64,000 nt of DNA from Streptomyces changanensis. Its GTDB lineage: Bacteria > Actinomycetota > Actinomycetes > Streptomycetales > Streptomycetaceae. Each line of letters opens with the position of its first letter. Positions within the stretch are counted from its first letter, which is position 1. Location: assembly GCF_024600715.1 (NCBI RefSeq), contig NZ_CP102332.1, positions 5,580,001 through 5,644,000 on the forward strand. Reading direction: 5' to 3'. The notes below the pieces were generated by a model. That model did no database searches, was not told where the DNA came from, and saw nothing but the letters and a program-made list of their open reading frames with translations. A program made the translations under genes and the position numbers. Below, piece by piece: positions 25,420 to 36,125 of the stretch.

Positions 25420-26760
25420 GTGAACCCGGACGTGGACCTGGTGCTGCGCTCGACGCGGGTCGTCACCCTCGACGGCACGCGCGCCGCGGCCATCGCCGTG
25501 GCCGGCGGCACCATCACGGCGGTCCTGCCGTACGACACCGAGCCGCCCGCCGGGGCGCGCCTGGAGGACGTCGGCGACGACGTGGTCCTCCCCGGCCTGG
25601 TCGACACCCACGTCCACGTGAACGACCCCGGCCGCACCGAGTGGGAGGGCTTCTGGACCGCCACCCGGGCCGCGGCGGCCGGCGGCATCACCACCCTGCT
25701 CGACATGCCGCTGAACTCGCTGCCGCCCACGACGACCGTGGAGAACCTGCGCGTCAAGCAGGACGTGGCCCGTCCCAAGGCCCACGTCGACGTCGGCTTC
25801 TGGGGCGGCGCCCTCCCGGACAACGTCAAGGACCTGCGGCCGCTGCACGACGCGGGCGTCTTCGGCTTCAAGTGCTTCCTGTCGCCGTCGGGCGTGGACG
25901 AGTTCCCGCAGCTCGACCAGGACCAGCTCGCCACCTCCCTCGCCGAGGTCGCCGGCTTCGGCGGCCTGATGATCGTCCACGCCGAGGACCCGCACCACCT
26001 CGACGCCGCCCCGCAGCGCGGCTCCGCCCGGTACGCCGACTTCCTCGCCTCGCGGCCCCGCGACGCCGAGAACACGGCCGTCGAGAACCTCGTCGCGCAG
26101 GCCCGCCGGCTCGACGCCCGCGTCCACGTCCTGCACCTGTCCTCCGCCGACGCGCTGCCGCTCCTCGCCGCCGCCCGCGACGAGGGCGTGCGCGTCACCG
26201 TCGAGACGTGCCCGCACTTCCTCACCCTCACGGCCGAGGAGGTGCCCGACGGCGCCACCGAGTTCAAGTGCTGCCCGCCCATCCGCGAGGCCGCCAACCA
26301 GGACGCCCTGTGGCAGGGCCTGGCCGACGGCGTCATCGACTGCGTCGTCTCCGACCACTCGCCGTCCACCGCGGACCTGAAGACCCCCGACTTCTCCACC
26401 GCCTGGGGCGGCATCTCCTCCCTCCAGCTGGGCCTGCCCGCCGTCTGGACCGAGGCCCGCCGCCGCGGGCACACCCTCGACGACGTCGCCCGGTGGATGT
26501 CCACCGCCCCGGCCGCGCTGGCCGGACTGGACCGCAAGGGCGCCATCGCACCCGGCCGCGACGCCGACTTCGCGGTCCTCGCCCCGGACGAGACCTTCAC
26601 CGTCGACCCGGCGCGGCTGCACCACCGCAACCGCGTCACCGCCTACGCGGGCCGCACCCTGCACGGCGTCGTCACCTCCACCTGGCTGCGCGGCGTACGC
26701 ATCGCCGAGCGCGGCAACCCCGCCGAGCCGAGCGGGCGACTGCTCGAAAGGAACAAGTGA
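25420..26760 (+). CDS. allB: Allantoinase
   Basis: A 446-residue amidohydrolase that opens allantoin to allantoate. Metal ligands are visible: [17 protein letters not shown] (HxH, about residue 60), the carboxylated Lys in [11 protein letters not shown] (about 149), a His in VHAEDPHH (about 186), HLSSAD (about 242) and the Asp in [17 protein letters not shown] (about 313). [14 protein letters not shown] is the normal N-terminal sandwich domain. GTG 25420, nine bases behind GGGGAG, is preferred; GTG 25414 is also possible. It overlaps alc by four bases and is preceded by both operator motifs. Confidence 0.96.
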   Translation: MNPDVDLVLRSTRVVTLDGTRAAAIAVAGGTITAVLPYDTEPPAGARLEDVGDDVVLPGLVDTHVHVNDPGRTEWEGFWTATRAAAAGGITTLLDMPLNSLPPTTTVENLRVKQDVARPKAHVDVGFWGGALPDNVKDLRPLHDAGVFGFKCFLSPSGVDEFPQLDQDQLATSLAEVAGFGGLMIVHAEDPHHLDAAPQRGSARYADFLASRPRDAENTAVENLVAQARRLDARVHVLHLSSADALPLLAAARDEGVRVTVETCPHFLTLTAEEVPDGATEFKCCPPIREAANQDALWQGLADGVIDCVVSDHSPSTADLKTPDFSTAWGGISSLQLGLPAVWTEARRRGHTLDDVARWMSTAPAALAGLDRKGAIAPGRDADFAVLAPDETFTVDPARLHHRNRVTAYAGRTLHGVVTSTWLRGVRIAERGNPAEPSGRLLERNK

Positions 26761-27908
26761 ATCCCGTGACCGACACCGGCATACCCCGCCACACCGGCGA
26801 CGCCAGCCCCTACGGCGGCGGTGACCCGTACGCCGACTACCGCACCGCCGACCTGCCCTTCGCCGGCCTCGTCGACCTCGCCGACCGCCGGCTCGGCGCC
26901 GGTGTCGTCGCCGCCAACGACGAGTTCTTCGCCGAGCGCGAGAACCTCCTCAAGCCTGGCCCCGCCGAGTTCGACCCCGAGCACTTCGGCCACAAGGGCA
27001 AGGTCATGGACGGCTGGGAGACCCGCCGCCGGCGCGGCGTCTCCGCCGACCTGCCGCACCCCACCGCCGACGACCACGACTGGGCGCTGGTACGGCTCGG
27101 CGCGCCCGGAGTGGTCCGCGGCATCGTCGTCGACACCGCCCACTTCCGCGGCAACTACCCACAGGCCGTCTCCGTCGAGGGCGCCTCCGTACCGGGCTCG
27201 CCGTCCCCCGAGGAGCTCCTCGGCCCCGACGTCGAGTGGACCACCCTCGTCCCGCGCACCGCCGTCGGCGGGCACGCGGCGAACGGCTTCGCCGTCGACG
27301 TCGAGCGCCGCTTCACGCACCTGCGCGTCAACCAGCACCCCGACGGCGGCATCGCCCGGCTCCGCGTGTACGGCGAGGTGGCGCCCGACCCGGCGTGGCT
27401 GGGCGCGCTCGGCACCTTCGACGTCGCCGCCCTGGAGAACGGCGGCACCGTCGAGGACGCCTCCGACCGCTTCTACTCACCGGCCACCAACACCATCCAG
27501 CCCGGCCGCTCGCGGAAGATGGACGACGGCTGGGAGACCCGCCGCCGCCGCGACCAGGGCAACGACTGGATCCGCTACCGGCTCGCCGAGCAGGCCGAGA
27601 TCCGCGCCGTCGAGATCGACACCGCGTACCTCAAGGGCAACAGCGCGGGCTGGGCCGCGCTCTCCGTGCGCGACGGCGGTGACGGTGACGGTGACGGTGA
27701 CGGTGGGGAGTGGACCGAGGTCCTGCCCCGGACCCGGCTCCAGCCCGACACGAACCACCGCTTCGTGCTCCCCGCGCCGGCCGTCGGCACGCACGTCCGC
27801 ATCGACATCTACCCCGACGGCGGCATCTCCCGCCTGCGCCTCTTCGGGTCCCTGACGGAGGAGGGCGCCAAGCGCCTCACCGCCCGTCACCAGGAGCTCG
27901 GGGGCTGA
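26757..27908 (+). CDS. alc: Allantoicase
   Basis: A 383-residue enzyme that splits allantoate into ureidoglycolate and urea. It is built of two similar domains: [13 protein letters not shown] (about residue 82) and [13 protein letters not shown] (about 255) mark the repeat, and each is followed by a substrate-loop block ([13 protein letters not shown] and [13 protein letters not shown]) and an [20 protein letters not shown] strand. A run of GAC/GGT codons (27672-27706) adds a Gly-Asp stretch in a surface loop of domain 2. GTG 26757 lies in the allB stop (GTGA). No ureidoglycolate lyase follows, so that step must be elsewhere or spontaneous. Confidence 0.95.
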   Translation: MNPVTDTGIPRHTGDASPYGGGDPYADYRTADLPFAGLVDLADRRLGAGVVAANDEFFAERENLLKPGPAEFDPEHFGHKGKVMDGWETRRRRGVSADLPHPTADDHDWALVRLGAPGVVRGIVVDTAHFRGNYPQAVSVEGASVPGSPSPEELLGPDVEWTTLVPRTAVGGHAANGFAVDVERRFTHLRVNQHPDGGIARLRVYGEVAPDPAWLGALGTFDVAALENGGTVEDASDRFYSPATNTIQPGRSRKMDDGWETRRRRDQGNDWIRYRLAEQAEIRAVEIDTAYLKGNSAGWAALSVRDGGDGDGDGDGGEWTEVLPRTRLQPDTNHRFVLPAPAVGTHVRIDIYPDGGISRLRLFGSLTEEGAKRLTARHQELGG

Positions 27909-28387
27909 CCACCCCCGGCCCGGGCAGCGACGACACCTGCCCGTGCGGGCGGGGCGGCCGACCCGACAGCACCGGCCGCCCCGCCCGACCCGCCCACCCG
28001 GCGCATCCCACGGCCCCGCGGGCCCCGCAGCCCTGTGGTCTCGCCGCCCCGCCGGTCCCGCAGGCCCGTGGGCCGTCGCCCGCGTCGCCTCCGCGGCGCT
28101 GTGGGCCTCGCCGCCCCCGTGGGTCTCGCCCGCCCGCCGGACCCGCCGCTTTCGCAGCCCCGCCGGTCCCGCAGCCCCGCCGGTCCCGCAGCCCCGTGGG
28201 TCTCACCCGCCCCCGCCCCTCGCCCGCCCCGGCGGGCCGCGCTGCGGGTGGGTGACGGTACGAGCGGGGCGCTCCGGACGGGCACTGCTCCGTCTGCGGG
28301 ACACGGGGGCCCGGTCGCCGCGCGCCGATGAGTTCCGGGCGCCGCGCCGGTCTGAGCTGGTGACGGACCCCACGAAAGGCGCGCGCC
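27909..28387. other. Gene-free low-complexity stretch
   Basis: About 480 bases after alc with repeated CCCGCAGCCCCGCCGGTC-like blocks, most clearly around 28,020-28,200. Open frames on both strands are Pro/Arg/Ala-rich and look like composition effects. The last 60 bases carry the leader and a GAAAGG ribosome site of the next gene. I see no motif A or B. Confidence 0.5.
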
Positions 28388-29008
28388 ATGGCTCAGCTCA
28401 CCCTCACCGCCTTCCTCTCCCTCGACGGCGTCATGCAGGCGCCGGGAGGTCGCGAGGAGGACCCCTCCGACGGCTTCGACCACGGCGGCTGGCTCGTCCC
28501 CTTCGCGGACGAGGACATGGGCCGGTTCATGGTCGAGGTCTTCGACCGCGCCGACGCCTTCCTCCTCGGCCGGCGCACCTACGAGATCTTCGCCGGGTAC
28601 TGGCCGCAGGTCACCGACCCGGACGACCCGATCGCGAGCCGCCTCAACACCCTGCCCAAACACGTCGTCTCCCGGACCCTCGACCGGGTGGACTGGCACG
28701 GCTCCCGCCTCGTCGAGGGGGACCTCGTCGAGGCGGTCACCCGGCTCAAGGAGGGCCCCGGGCGCGAGGTCCAGGTCCACGGCAGCGCCCGCCTCGCGCA
28801 GGGCCTCATCGCCCACGGTCTCCTCGACCGGCTCAACCTGCTCGTCTTCCCCGTCTTCCTCGGCAGCGGCCGCCGGCTCTTCCCCGAGGGAGGCACGCCC
28901 ACCGCCTTCGAACTGACCGGTCACCGCACGACGGGGACCGGCGCCACCATCCAGACGTACCGCCCCACCGGCCCCGCCACCTTCGGCACCTTCGGCGCGG
29001 GGGAGTGA
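28388..29008 (+). CDS. Dihydrofolate-reductase-like protein (RibD C-terminal family)
   Basis: A 206-residue cytosolic reductase-fold protein. MAQLTLTAFLSLDGVMQAPGG is the typical start of this family, followed by AFLLGRRTYEIFAGYWP and VHGSARLAQGLIAHGLLD with the NADPH-binding pattern, and LFPVFLGSGRRLF. Such proteins are common in actinobacteria and are usually annotated only as dihydrofolate reductase family; the true substrate is unknown. ATG 28388 is preceded by GAAAGGCGCGCC. It stands alone between two gene-poor stretches. Confidence 0.9.
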   Translation: MAQLTLTAFLSLDGVMQAPGGREEDPSDGFDHGGWLVPFADEDMGRFMVEVFDRADAFLLGRRTYEIFAGYWPQVTDPDDPIASRLNTLPKHVVSRTLDRVDWHGSRLVEGDLVEAVTRLKEGPGREVQVHGSARLAQGLIAHGLLDRLNLLVFPVFLGSGRRLFPEGGTPTAFELTGHRTTGTGATIQTYRPTGPATFGTFGAGE

Positions 29009-29188
29009 CCCGCGGCAGCGCCCCTGCCGCCGTGCCGTAGCCGTCGGTGACGGCCGGCACCGCGAAGCCGACGACCGGAGCCGCCGTCCCGGCCCGCCTC
29101 CGCGTACGCCCCCGCCCGCCTCCGCGTACGCCCCCGGAACCCGCTTCCCCGGCCGCCGCGTGCCACGCCCCCGCCGGGCGTGCCGCGC

Positions 29189-30205
29189 TCAGGCCGCCGG
29201 TTCGAGGTCGGGGACCTCCGCCAGCCGTACGGCCCGGCGCTCCCGACGCGACAGCTCGCACGCCTCGGCGACGCGCAGCGCCTCCAGCGCCTGCCGGCCG
29301 TCGCAGGGGTTGTCCCGCTCGCCCAGCACGAAGCGGACGAAGGCGTCCAGCTCCGCCTCGTACGCCGGGGCGAACCGCTCCAGGAAGCCCGTCCACGGGC
29401 GGGTGGCGGCGGGCGGCCCCAACGGCTCGGCCGAGGTGATCGGCGTACGGTCGTCCAGGCCCACGGCGAGCTGGTCGAGCTCCCCGGCGAGCTCCATGCG
29501 CACGTCGTACCCGGCGCCGTTGCATCGGGTGGCGGTCGCCGTCGCCAGGGTGCCGTCGTCGAGGGTGAGCAGCGCGGCCGCCGTGTCGACGTCGCCCGCC
29601 TCCCGGAAGAGCGCCGGGCCGGCGTCGGACGCGGCGGCGTACACCTCGACCACCTCCCGGCCGGTCACCCAGCGGACCATGTCGAAGTCGTGGACGAGGC
29701 AGTCGCGGAACAGGCCGCCCGAGAGCGGCAGGTACGCGGCGGGCGGCGGGGCCGGGTCGGACGTGACGGCGCGCACCGTGTGGAGCCGGCCCAGGCGCCC
29801 GGCGCGCACCGCCTCCCGGGCCGTCGTGTACCCGGCGTCGAAACGGCGCATGAAGCCCAACTGGAGCGGGGTGCCCGCGGCCGTCACCGCGCGCAGGGCG
29901 CGGAGCGTGGACGGCAGGTCCGCGGCGATCGGCTTCTCGCAGAAGGCGGGCAGTCCCGCGCGGGCGGCGCGGGTGAGGAGGTCGGCGTGGGCGGAGGTCG
30001 CGGAGGTGATCACCACGGCGTCCACCCCCCAGGTGAAGATCTCGTCGACCGAGGGCGCGACCGTGGCGCCGACCGCGCGGGCGAGCCGCCCGGCCCGCTC
30101 GGCGTCCACGTCGGTGAGGACCAGACCACCCACCCGCGCATGCCGACTCAGCGCCTTCGCGTGGAACGTGCCGATACGACCGGTTCCGATCAATCCGATA
30201 CGCAT
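29189..30205 (-). CDS. Gfo/Idh/MocA oxidoreductase, probable inositol 2-dehydrogenase
   Basis: A 338-residue NAD-dependent dehydrogenase. The Rossmann motif is MRIGLIGTGRIGTFHAKAL, followed by VVITSATSAHADLL and the catalytic lysine in FCEKPIA. The central LGFMRRFDAGY and FRDCLVHDFDMVRWVTG, with the catalytic Asp/His pair, are typical of myo-inositol 2-dehydrogenases. ATG 30205 is chosen because it starts exactly at the Rossmann strand. It is divergent from a GntR gene, with a 16-bp palindrome between them, and lies next to a sugar ABC operon, which suits polyol catabolism. Confidence 0.85.
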   Translation of the reverse strand: MRIGLIGTGRIGTFHAKALSRHARVGGLVLTDVDAERAGRLARAVGATVAPSVDEIFTWGVDAVVITSATSAHADLLTRAARAGLPAFCEKPIAADLPSTLRALRAVTAAGTPLQLGFMRRFDAGYTTAREAVRAGRLGRLHTVRAVTSDPAPPPAAYLPLSGGLFRDCLVHDFDMVRWVTGREVVEVYAAASDAGPALFREAGDVDTAAALLTLDDGTLATATATRCNGAGYDVRMELAGELDQLAVGLDDRTPITSAEPLGPPAATRPWTGFLERFAPAYEAELDAFVRFVLGERDNPCDGRQALEALRVAEACELSRRERRAVRLAEVPDLEPAA

Positions 30206-30220
30206 GTCCCAAAGTGGGTC

Positions 30221-30236
30221 ATGCCGGAACCGGCAT
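30221..30236. promoter_or_regulatory. Perfect palindrome in the GntR/dehydrogenase divergent region
   Basis: ATGCCGG-AA-CCGGCAT is a perfect 7-2-7 inverted repeat, 16 bases before the dehydrogenase start on one side and 80 bases before the GntR start on the other. It is the natural candidate operator for the GntR protein. On the minus strand a TTGACA-like box (30242-30237) touches it. Confidence 0.65.
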
Positions 30237-30315
30237 GTCAAGCACGTGTCCGATCACCGGAGCGCACGATCGCGGGCCACTTCCCGCCACCAGGGGACGC
30301 GGTTACGCTCCCCCC

Positions 30316-31089
30316 GTGCCCAAGCAGCCCAGCGACCGGACCGGCCCCGCCGCCGCACTGCCGCTCAGCGTGGACCGCACCAGCCCCGTCCCGCTCTACT
30401 TCCAGCTCTCGCGGCAGCTGGAGGCCGCCATCGCGACCGGCGCGCTCACCCCGGGCAGCCTCCTGGGCAACGAGATCGACCTGGCCGACCGGCTCCGCCT
30501 CTCCCGCCCCACCGTCCGCCAGGCGATCCAGGCGCTCGTCGAGAAGGGCCTGCTCGTCCGCCGCCGGGGCGTCGGCACCCAGGTCGTGCACAACAGGGTC
30601 AGGCGCCCCCTGGAGCTCAGCAGCCTCTACGACGACCTGCAGGCGGCCGGGCAGCACCCCACCACCCGCGTCCTCGACCACCGCGTCGAACCGGCCGACG
30701 CCCGGACCGCCGCTGCCCTGGACGTACCCGAGGGCAGCGACGTGCTCCGCGTCGAGCGGCTGCGCAGCGCCCGCGGCGAGCCCGTGGCCCGGCTCCGCAA
30801 TCACCTCCCCGCCGGGACGGTCGACCTCGACGCCGCGCGGCTGGAGTCCACCGGCCTGTACCGGCTGATGCGCGCCGCGGGCGTCACGCTGCACAGCGCC
30901 CACCAGTCCATCGGCGCCCGCACCGCGACCCGGCACGAGGCCGCGCTGCTCGACGAGGCCGAGGGCGCCCCGCTGCTCACCATGGAGCGCACCACGTACG
31001 ACGACACCGGCCGCCCGGTGGAGCTCGGCTCCCACCTCTACCGCGCCTCCCGCCACTCCTTCGAGCTCCACCTCCTCGCCCGCCCCTAG
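30316..31089 (+). CDS. GntR-family repressor, HutC subfamily
   Basis: A 257-residue regulator. The winged HTH at about residues 20-90 has VPLYFQLSRQLEAAIATGAL, EIDLADRLRLSRPTVRQAI and LVRRRGVGTQVV. The UTRA effector domain (about 105-250) shows VLRVERLRSARGEPVARLRN, THLYRL-like STGLYRLMRAAGV and YDDTGRPVELGSHLYRASRHSFE. HutC-type proteins sense small metabolites such as sugar phosphates. GTG 30316 is the best start by homology pattern, although its ribosome site is weak. It lies between the dehydrogenase and the transporter genes and most likely controls both. Confidence 0.9.
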   Translation: MPKQPSDRTGPAAALPLSVDRTSPVPLYFQLSRQLEAAIATGALTPGSLLGNEIDLADRLRLSRPTVRQAIQALVEKGLLVRRRGVGTQVVHNRVRRPLELSSLYDDLQAAGQHPTTRVLDHRVEPADARTAAALDVPEGSDVLRVERLRSARGEPVARLRNHLPAGTVDLDAARLESTGLYRLMRAAGVTLHSAHQSIGARTATRHEAALLDEAEGAPLLTMERTTYDDTGRPVELGSHLYRASRHSFELHLLARP

Positions 31090-31254
31090 GGGGCGTCCGC
31101 AGGGCCCCGCCCGGCGGGCCCCGCCCGGTCGGTGGCGCCCCGGTGGGTACCGCCGGCGGCGACATGCCGGATACTTGGCCAGTCGGTAAGGGGCGAATCG
31201 CCCGGTCCGGCAGCGACAGGGACCGCACGGGGCAGCGAGAAGGGCGACGAGGTC

Positions 31255-32274
31255 GTGGCAAGGGTTCGGACAGGAGTACGCGCGGTGGCCGCCGTGTTGG
31301 TGGCGGCACTCGGCATGACCCTCACGGCCTGCAGCGCCACGGGCGGCAAGCGCGCCGAGGACGCGCGCAGGGCGGCCGCCCAGGCCGCCGAGGGCCGGGC
31401 GAACGTCACCACGCCCCGCTGGACCGTGGCCATGGTCACGCACTCCGGCGACGGCGACAGCTTCTGGGACATCGTGCAGAAGGGCGCCCGCCAGGCCGCG
31501 GCGAAGGACAACATCGACTTCCTCTACGCGCACAGCGACGAGGGCCAGCAGCAGGCGCAGCTCGTCGACTCGTACGTCGACAAGAAGGTCGACGGGCTCA
31601 TCGTCACCCTCGCCAAGCCCGACGCGCTGAAGGCGTCCGTCGCCCGCGCCGTCGCCGCCGGCATCCCCGTCATCACGGTGAACTCCGGCTCCGCCCAGTC
31701 CGAGGCGTTCGGCGCCCTCACCCACATCGGGCAGGACGAGACCGTCGCCGGCCAGGCCGTCGGCGACGAACTGGACCGGCGCGGCCGCAAGAAGGCCCTG
31801 TGCGTCCTGCACGAGCAGGGCAACGTCGGCCACGAGCAGCGCTGCGCCGGTGTCCGCGAGACCTTCGGCGGTCGGCTGCAGAACCTCCACGTCGACGGCA
31901 CCAACATGCCCGACGTCCAGGCGTCCATCGAGGCCAAGCTGCAGAGCGACCCCACCATCGACGCCGTCGTCACCCTCGGCGCGCCGTTCGCCGACGCCGC
32001 CGTCCAGGCCAAGCGCACCGCGGGCTCCCGCGCGGAGGTCGACACCTTCGACCTGAACGCCAAGGTCGCCGCCGGCCTCGGCAACGGCAACCTCGGCTTC
32101 GCCGTCGACCAGCAGCCCTACCTCCAGGGCTACGAGGCCGTCGACCTGCTGTGGCTCTACCGCTACAACGCCGACGTCCTCGGCGGCGGCCGCCCCGTCC
32201 TCACCGGGCCGCAGATCATCACGCGCGAGGACGCCGCCGCCCTCGCGCAGTACACCGAGCGGGGCACCCGATGA
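31255..32274 (+). CDS. Sugar ABC transporter substrate-binding lipoprotein
   Basis: A 339-residue RbsB-like binding protein. The N-terminus [20 protein letters not shown] leads to the lipobox LTAC, so it is lipidated and sits outside the membrane. The two lobes show [48 protein letters not shown], and [15 protein letters not shown] with [15 protein letters not shown]. This wording matches binding proteins of pentose, inositol or related sugars. GTG 31255 has a weak site but directly precedes the signal peptide. The permease ATG overlaps its stop. Confidence 0.92.
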   Translation: MARVRTGVRAVAAVLVAALGMTLTACSATGGKRAEDARRAAAQAAEGRANVTTPRWTVAMVTHSGDGDSFWDIVQKGARQAAAKDNIDFLYAHSDEGQQQAQLVDSYVDKKVDGLIVTLAKPDALKASVARAVAAGIPVITVNSGSAQSEAFGALTHIGQDETVAGQAVGDELDRRGRKKALCVLHEQGNVGHEQRCAGVRETFGGRLQNLHVDGTNMPDVQASIEAKLQSDPTIDAVVTLGAPFADAAVQAKRTAGSRAEVDTFDLNAKVAAGLGNGNLGFAVDQQPYLQGYEAVDLLWLYRYNADVLGGGRPVLTGPQIITREDAAALAQYTERGTR

Positions 32275-33320
32275 CCGCCGCCGCACCGCCCGCCGTCCCC
32301 GACCGGGACGAGCGGCTGACGCCCGCCTCCCCGCTCCGCAAGCTGCTGGCGCGCCCCGAGCTCGGCTCGGTCGTCGGCGCCGCCGCCGTCTTCCTCTTCT
32401 TCGCGGTCGTCGCCGACGGCTTCCTGCGCGCCGCCAGCTTCGGCACCGTCCTGTACGCCGCGTCGACCATCGGCATCATGGCCGTCCCCGTCGCCCTGCT
32501 CATGATCGGCGGCGAGTTCGACCTGTCCGCGGGCGTCCTCGTGACGACGGCCGCGCTGGTCTCGTCGATGGTCAGCTACCAGCTGACCGCCAACGCCTGG
32601 GTCGGCGTCGCCGTCTCCCTGCTGGTCAGCCTCGGCGTCGGCTGCTTCAACGGCTTCGTCCTCACCCGCACCCGGCTGCCCAGCTTCATCGTCACGCTCG
32701 GCACCTTCCTGATGCTGACCGGACTGAACCTCGGCCTCACCAAGCTCGTCAGCGGCACCGTCTCCACCAAGACCATCGCCGACATGGAGGGCTTCGACTC
32801 GGCGCGGGCCCTCTTCGCCTCCGAGACGACCGTCGGCGGCGCCACCCTCAAGGTGACGATCCTGTGGTGGCTCGGCCTCGTCGCCGTCGCCACCTGGATC
32901 CTGCTCCGCACCCGCTTCGGCAACTGGATCTTCGCGGTCGGCGGCAACGCCGACGCGGCCCGCGCCGTCGGCGTCCCCGTGCACCGCACCAAGACGCTCC
33001 TCTACATGGGCGTCGGCTTCTGCGCCTGGGTCTCCGGCCAGCACCTGCTCTTCTCCTACGACGTCGTGCAGTCGGGCGAGGGCGTCGGCAACGAACTGAT
33101 CTACATCATCGCCGCGGTGATCGGAGGCTGCCTCATCACCGGCGGCTACGGCTCCGCCGTCGGCGCCGCCGTGGGCGCGTTCATCTTCGGCATGACCAGC
33201 AAGGGCATCGTCTACGCCGAGTGGAACCCCGACTGGTTCAAGTTCTTCCTCGGGGCGATGCTGCTCCTCGCGACCCTCCTCAACGCCTGGGTCCGCAAGC
33301 GCGCGGAGGCCACCTCATGA
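32271..33320 (+). CDS. Sugar ABC transporter permease (RbsC type)
   Basis: A 349-residue permease with about 8-10 transmembrane helices. [53 protein letters not shown] and [31 protein letters not shown] are the conserved blocks of the ribose/inositol branch, including the EAA-like loop. It overlaps the binding-protein gene and the ATPase gene by four bases each, so all three subunits are made in equal amounts. It works as a homodimer in the inner membrane. Confidence 0.93.
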   Translation: MTAAAPPAVPDRDERLTPASPLRKLLARPELGSVVGAAAVFLFFAVVADGFLRAASFGTVLYAASTIGIMAVPVALLMIGGEFDLSAGVLVTTAALVSSMVSYQLTANAWVGVAVSLLVSLGVGCFNGFVLTRTRLPSFIVTLGTFLMLTGLNLGLTKLVSGTVSTKTIADMEGFDSARALFASETTVGGATLKVTILWWLGLVAVATWILLRTRFGNWIFAVGGNADAARAVGVPVHRTKTLLYMGVGFCAWVSGQHLLFSYDVVQSGEGVGNELIYIIAAVIGGCLITGGYGSAVGAAVGAFIFGMTSKGIVYAEWNPDWFKFFLGAMLLLATLLNAWVRKRAEATS

Positions 33321-34186
33321 CGACCGCACTCGTGGAACTCGACGGCGTCAGCAAGCACTACGGCGGCGTCCGCGCCCTGCAGGACGTCTCCCTCCAGGTC
33401 CACGCCGGGGAGATCACCTGCGTCCTCGGCGACAACGGCGCCGGCAAGTCCACCCTCATCAAGATCATCTCCGGGCTGCACCGCCACGACGCCGGCACCC
33501 TGCGCGTCGACGGCCGGGAGACCGCCCTCTCCTCCCCGCGCGAAGCCCTCGACCTGGGCATCGCCACCGTCTACCAGGACCTCGCCGTGGTCCCCCTCAT
33601 GCCGGTCTGGCGCAACTTCTTCCTCGGCTCCGAGCCCACCACCGGCAAGGGCCCCTTCAAGCGCCTCGACGTGGCCCGGATGCGCGCGACCACCCGCGCC
33701 GAGCTGCTGCGCATGGGCATCGACCTGCGCGACGTCGACCAGCCCATCGGCACCCTCTCCGGCGGCGAGCGCCAGTGCGTCGCCATCGCCCGCGCCGTCC
33801 ACTTCGGTGCCAAGGTCCTCGTCCTGGACGAGCCCACCGCCGCGCTCGGCGTGAAGCAGTCCGGCGTCGTCCTCACGTACGTGGCCGCCGCCCGCGACGC
33901 CGGCCTCGGCGTGGTCCTCATCACCCACAACCCGCACCACGCCCACCTCGTCGGCGACCGCTTCGTCCTGCTCAAGCGCGGCGTCATGGCCGGCAGCCAC
34001 ACCAGGGACTCCGTCACCCTCGACGAGCTCACCCGCCAGATGGCCGGCGGCAGCGAGCTGGAGGCCCTGCGCCACGAACTGGAACGCGCCCCCGCGGCTG
34101 GCAGAATCGAGGACGGCGGGCACCGTCCGCCGCCGGACCCGCGGCGCGGCCGGCCCACCGACCCGCAGGGGCGACAGGACCCGTGA
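33317..34186 (+). CDS. Sugar ABC transporter ATPase, single-domain form
   Basis: A 289-residue ATPase with Walker [11 protein letters not shown]-loop [20 protein letters not shown], signature LSGGERQCV, Walker [13 protein letters not shown] and H-loop LITHNPHHA. Unlike RbsA/MglA it has only one nucleotide-binding domain, as in fructose (FrcA) and some inositol systems, so two copies must dimerise. The last 40 residues are a Pro/Arg-rich tail. It overlaps the ROK kinase gene by four bases. Confidence 0.92.
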   Translation: MTTALVELDGVSKHYGGVRALQDVSLQVHAGEITCVLGDNGAGKSTLIKIISGLHRHDAGTLRVDGRETALSSPREALDLGIATVYQDLAVVPLMPVWRNFFLGSEPTTGKGPFKRLDVARMRATTRAELLRMGIDLRDVDQPIGTLSGGERQCVAIARAVHFGAKVLVLDEPTAALGVKQSGVVLTYVAAARDAGLGVVLITHNPHHAHLVGDRFVLLKRGVMAGSHTRDSVTLDELTRQMAGGSELEALRHELERAPAAGRIEDGGHRPPPDPRRGRPTDPQGRQDP

Positions 34187-35361
34187 GCACGCACCGCGAC
34201 ACCCCCCGCGTCCCGGAACGCGGCACCGTCCTGCGCACCGTCGGCAGCCGTGAGCGCCGCTCCCACCTGAGCGCGCCCCGCGTCCCCACCGTCGGCATCG
34301 ACATCGGTGGTACGAAGGTCATGGCGGGCGTCGTGGACGCCGACGGCGGCATCCTGGAGAAGGTCCGCGCCGAGACCCCCGACAAGTCCAAGAGCCCCAA
34401 GGTCGTCGAGGACACCATCGTCGAGCTCGTCCTCGACCTGTCCGACCGGCACGACGTCCACGCCGTCGGCATCGGCGCCGCCGGCTGGGTCGACGCCGAC
34501 CGCAGCCGCGTCCTGTTCGCCCCGCACCTCGCCTGGCGCAACGAGCCGCTGCGCGACTCCCTCCAGGCCCGGCTCGCCGTCCCCGTCATGGTCGACAACG
34601 ACGCCAACACCGCGGCGTGGGCCGAATGGCGGTTCGGCGCCGGCCGGGGCGAGGACCACCTCGTCATGATCACCCTCGGGACCGGCATCGGCGGCGCCAT
34701 CCTGGAGGACGGCCACGTCAAGCGGGGCAAGTACGGCGTCGCCGGCGAGTTCGGCCACATGCAGGTCGTCCCCGGCGGCCACCGCTGCCCGTGCGGCAAC
34801 CGCGGCTGCTGGGAGCAGTACAGCTCCGGCAACGCCCTCGTCCGCGAGGCACGGGAGCTGGCCGCCGCGGACTCGCCCGTCGCGTACAACATCGTCGAAC
34901 GCGTCAAGGGGAACGTCCCGGATATCACCGGCCCGCTCATCACGGAGCTCGCCCGCGAGGGCGACGCCATGTGCATCGAGCTCCTCCAGGACATCGGCCA
35001 GTGGCTGGGCGTCGGCATCGCCAACCTCGCCGCCGCCCTCGACCCGTCCTGCTTCGTCATCGGAGGCGGCGTCAGCGCCGCCGACGACCTGCTGATCGTC
35101 CCGGCCCGGGACGCCTTCCGCCGCCACCTCACCGGCCGCGGCTACCGCCCCGAGGCCCGTGTCGCGAAGGCGGAGCTCGGCCCCGAGGCGGGTATGGTCG
35201 GGGCCGCCGACCTGGCCCGGCTGGTCGCCCGCCGCTTCCGCCGCGCCAACCGGCGCCGCGTCGAGCGCTACGAACGGTACGAACGGTACGCGCGGGTCCT
35301 CCGCCCCGGCGGCGGCCGCACCCTCCGCGCCCGCAGCACCACCGAGGAACCAGGAGCATGA
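34183..35361 (+). CDS. ROK-family sugar kinase (glucokinase-like)
   Basis: A 392-residue kinase. The phosphate loop is [16 protein letters not shown], the catalytic region [20 protein letters not shown], the second ATP loop [15 protein letters not shown] and the zinc site [14 protein letters not shown] (Cys and His ligands visible). It has about 35 extra residues in front and a basic tail with three copies of ERY at the end. It would phosphorylate the sugar brought in by the ABC system. It lacks the N-terminal HTH of ROK repressors, so it is an enzyme. It overlaps both neighbours by four bases. Confidence 0.92.
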   Translation: MSTHRDTPRVPERGTVLRTVGSRERRSHLSAPRVPTVGIDIGGTKVMAGVVDADGGILEKVRAETPDKSKSPKVVEDTIVELVLDLSDRHDVHAVGIGAAGWVDADRSRVLFAPHLAWRNEPLRDSLQARLAVPVMVDNDANTAAWAEWRFGAGRGEDHLVMITLGTGIGGAILEDGHVKRGKYGVAGEFGHMQVVPGGHRCPCGNRGCWEQYSSGNALVREARELAAADSPVAYNIVERVKGNVPDITGPLITELAREGDAMCIELLQDIGQWLGVGIANLAAALDPSCFVIGGGVSAADDLLIVPARDAFRRHLTGRGYRPEARVAKAELGPEAGMVGAADLARLVARRFRRANRRRVERYERYERYARVLRPGGGRTLRARSTTEEPGA

Positions 35362-36095
35362 GCCCCACCTCCGACCCCCGCACCGACCACCCGACCCCCG
35401 ACCGGGACCGGGCCCAGGACGGAGCCCAGGCCCAGCACCCGGACCACACGAAGGGCCGGACCCCCGACCGGGACCGGGAGCAGGCCCGGGACCAGGCCCT
35501 GGACCGGAACCGCCTGCGGGACGGGGCCCGGGCGGCCCGGCCCTCCGCTCCGGCCGCCCCGCCCGCGGGCGAGACCCACCGCGAGACGGTCCGCCGCCGC
35601 TGGTACACCGCCCTCGTCATCGCCCTGCTCATCGGTATTCCCGCCGGCTACCTGGCGATCTCCGCCGAGCAGAGCCGCTCCAGCGGCCGCGACAAGGAGG
35701 CCGAGTCGTCCGTCACCGGCCTCCGGGACAGCTGGCCGTCGAAGATGAAGCGCCGCGTCTTCGAGGTGCCGATCCCGGCGCGGTCCCGGGAGGTCGCCTA
35801 CTTCGAGACGAGCAACTGGAAGTCGAGCCGGCTCTACGTCCGGTTCACCACCACCGGGGCGGGCCTCGACACCTTCCTCGACGACATCGGCACCAGCCGC
35901 TCCGAGCTGGCCCCCGGCGACATCACCGTCGCCGACCGCGACGCCGCGACCGTCGACTGGACGTTCCCCGCCCACCGCGACTGGGCCGGCACCACCCACC
36001 GGCAGGACCGCCCCCGCCCCACCCGCGACATCACCGTCGACCTCACGGACCCGGCGGCCCCGCGCGTGTACGTGGTCTCCACCGCCACACCGTGA
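35358..36095 (+). CDS. Single-pass membrane protein with charged N-terminal tail
   Basis: A 245-residue protein and the last gene of the sugar operon (ATG in the ROK stop, AGGAG site). A cytoplasmic tail of about 75 residues is rich in Asp-Arg-Asp repeats and Pro, then one transmembrane helix (YTALVIALLIGIPAGYLAI, about 83-101), then an outside domain of about 140 residues with FETSNWKSSRLYVRFTTT and DWAGTTHRQDRPRPTRDI. I do not recognise the outer domain. Operon position links it to sugar uptake, but that may be incidental. Confidence 0.8.
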   Translation: MSPTSDPRTDHPTPDRDRAQDGAQAQHPDHTKGRTPDRDREQARDQALDRNRLRDGARAARPSAPAAPPAGETHRETVRRRWYTALVIALLIGIPAGYLAISAEQSRSSGRDKEAESSVTGLRDSWPSKMKRRVFEVPIPARSREVAYFETSNWKSSRLYVRFTTTGAGLDTFLDDIGTSRSELAPGDITVADRDAATVDWTFPAHRDWAGTTHRQDRPRPTRDITVDLTDPAAPRVYVVSTATP

Positions 36096-36103
36096 AGCGG
36101 GGC

Positions 36104-36125
36104 CCCGCCGGAACGCTCCGGCGGG
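36104..36125. terminator. Hairpin ending the sugar operon
   Basis: A perfect 9-bp stem (36104-36112 with 36117-36125) with an ACGC loop lies nine bases after the stop codon. The following bases to 36461 hold no gene that I can support; the last 30 carry the leader and a GAGGAG ribosome site for the next gene. Confidence 0.7.
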
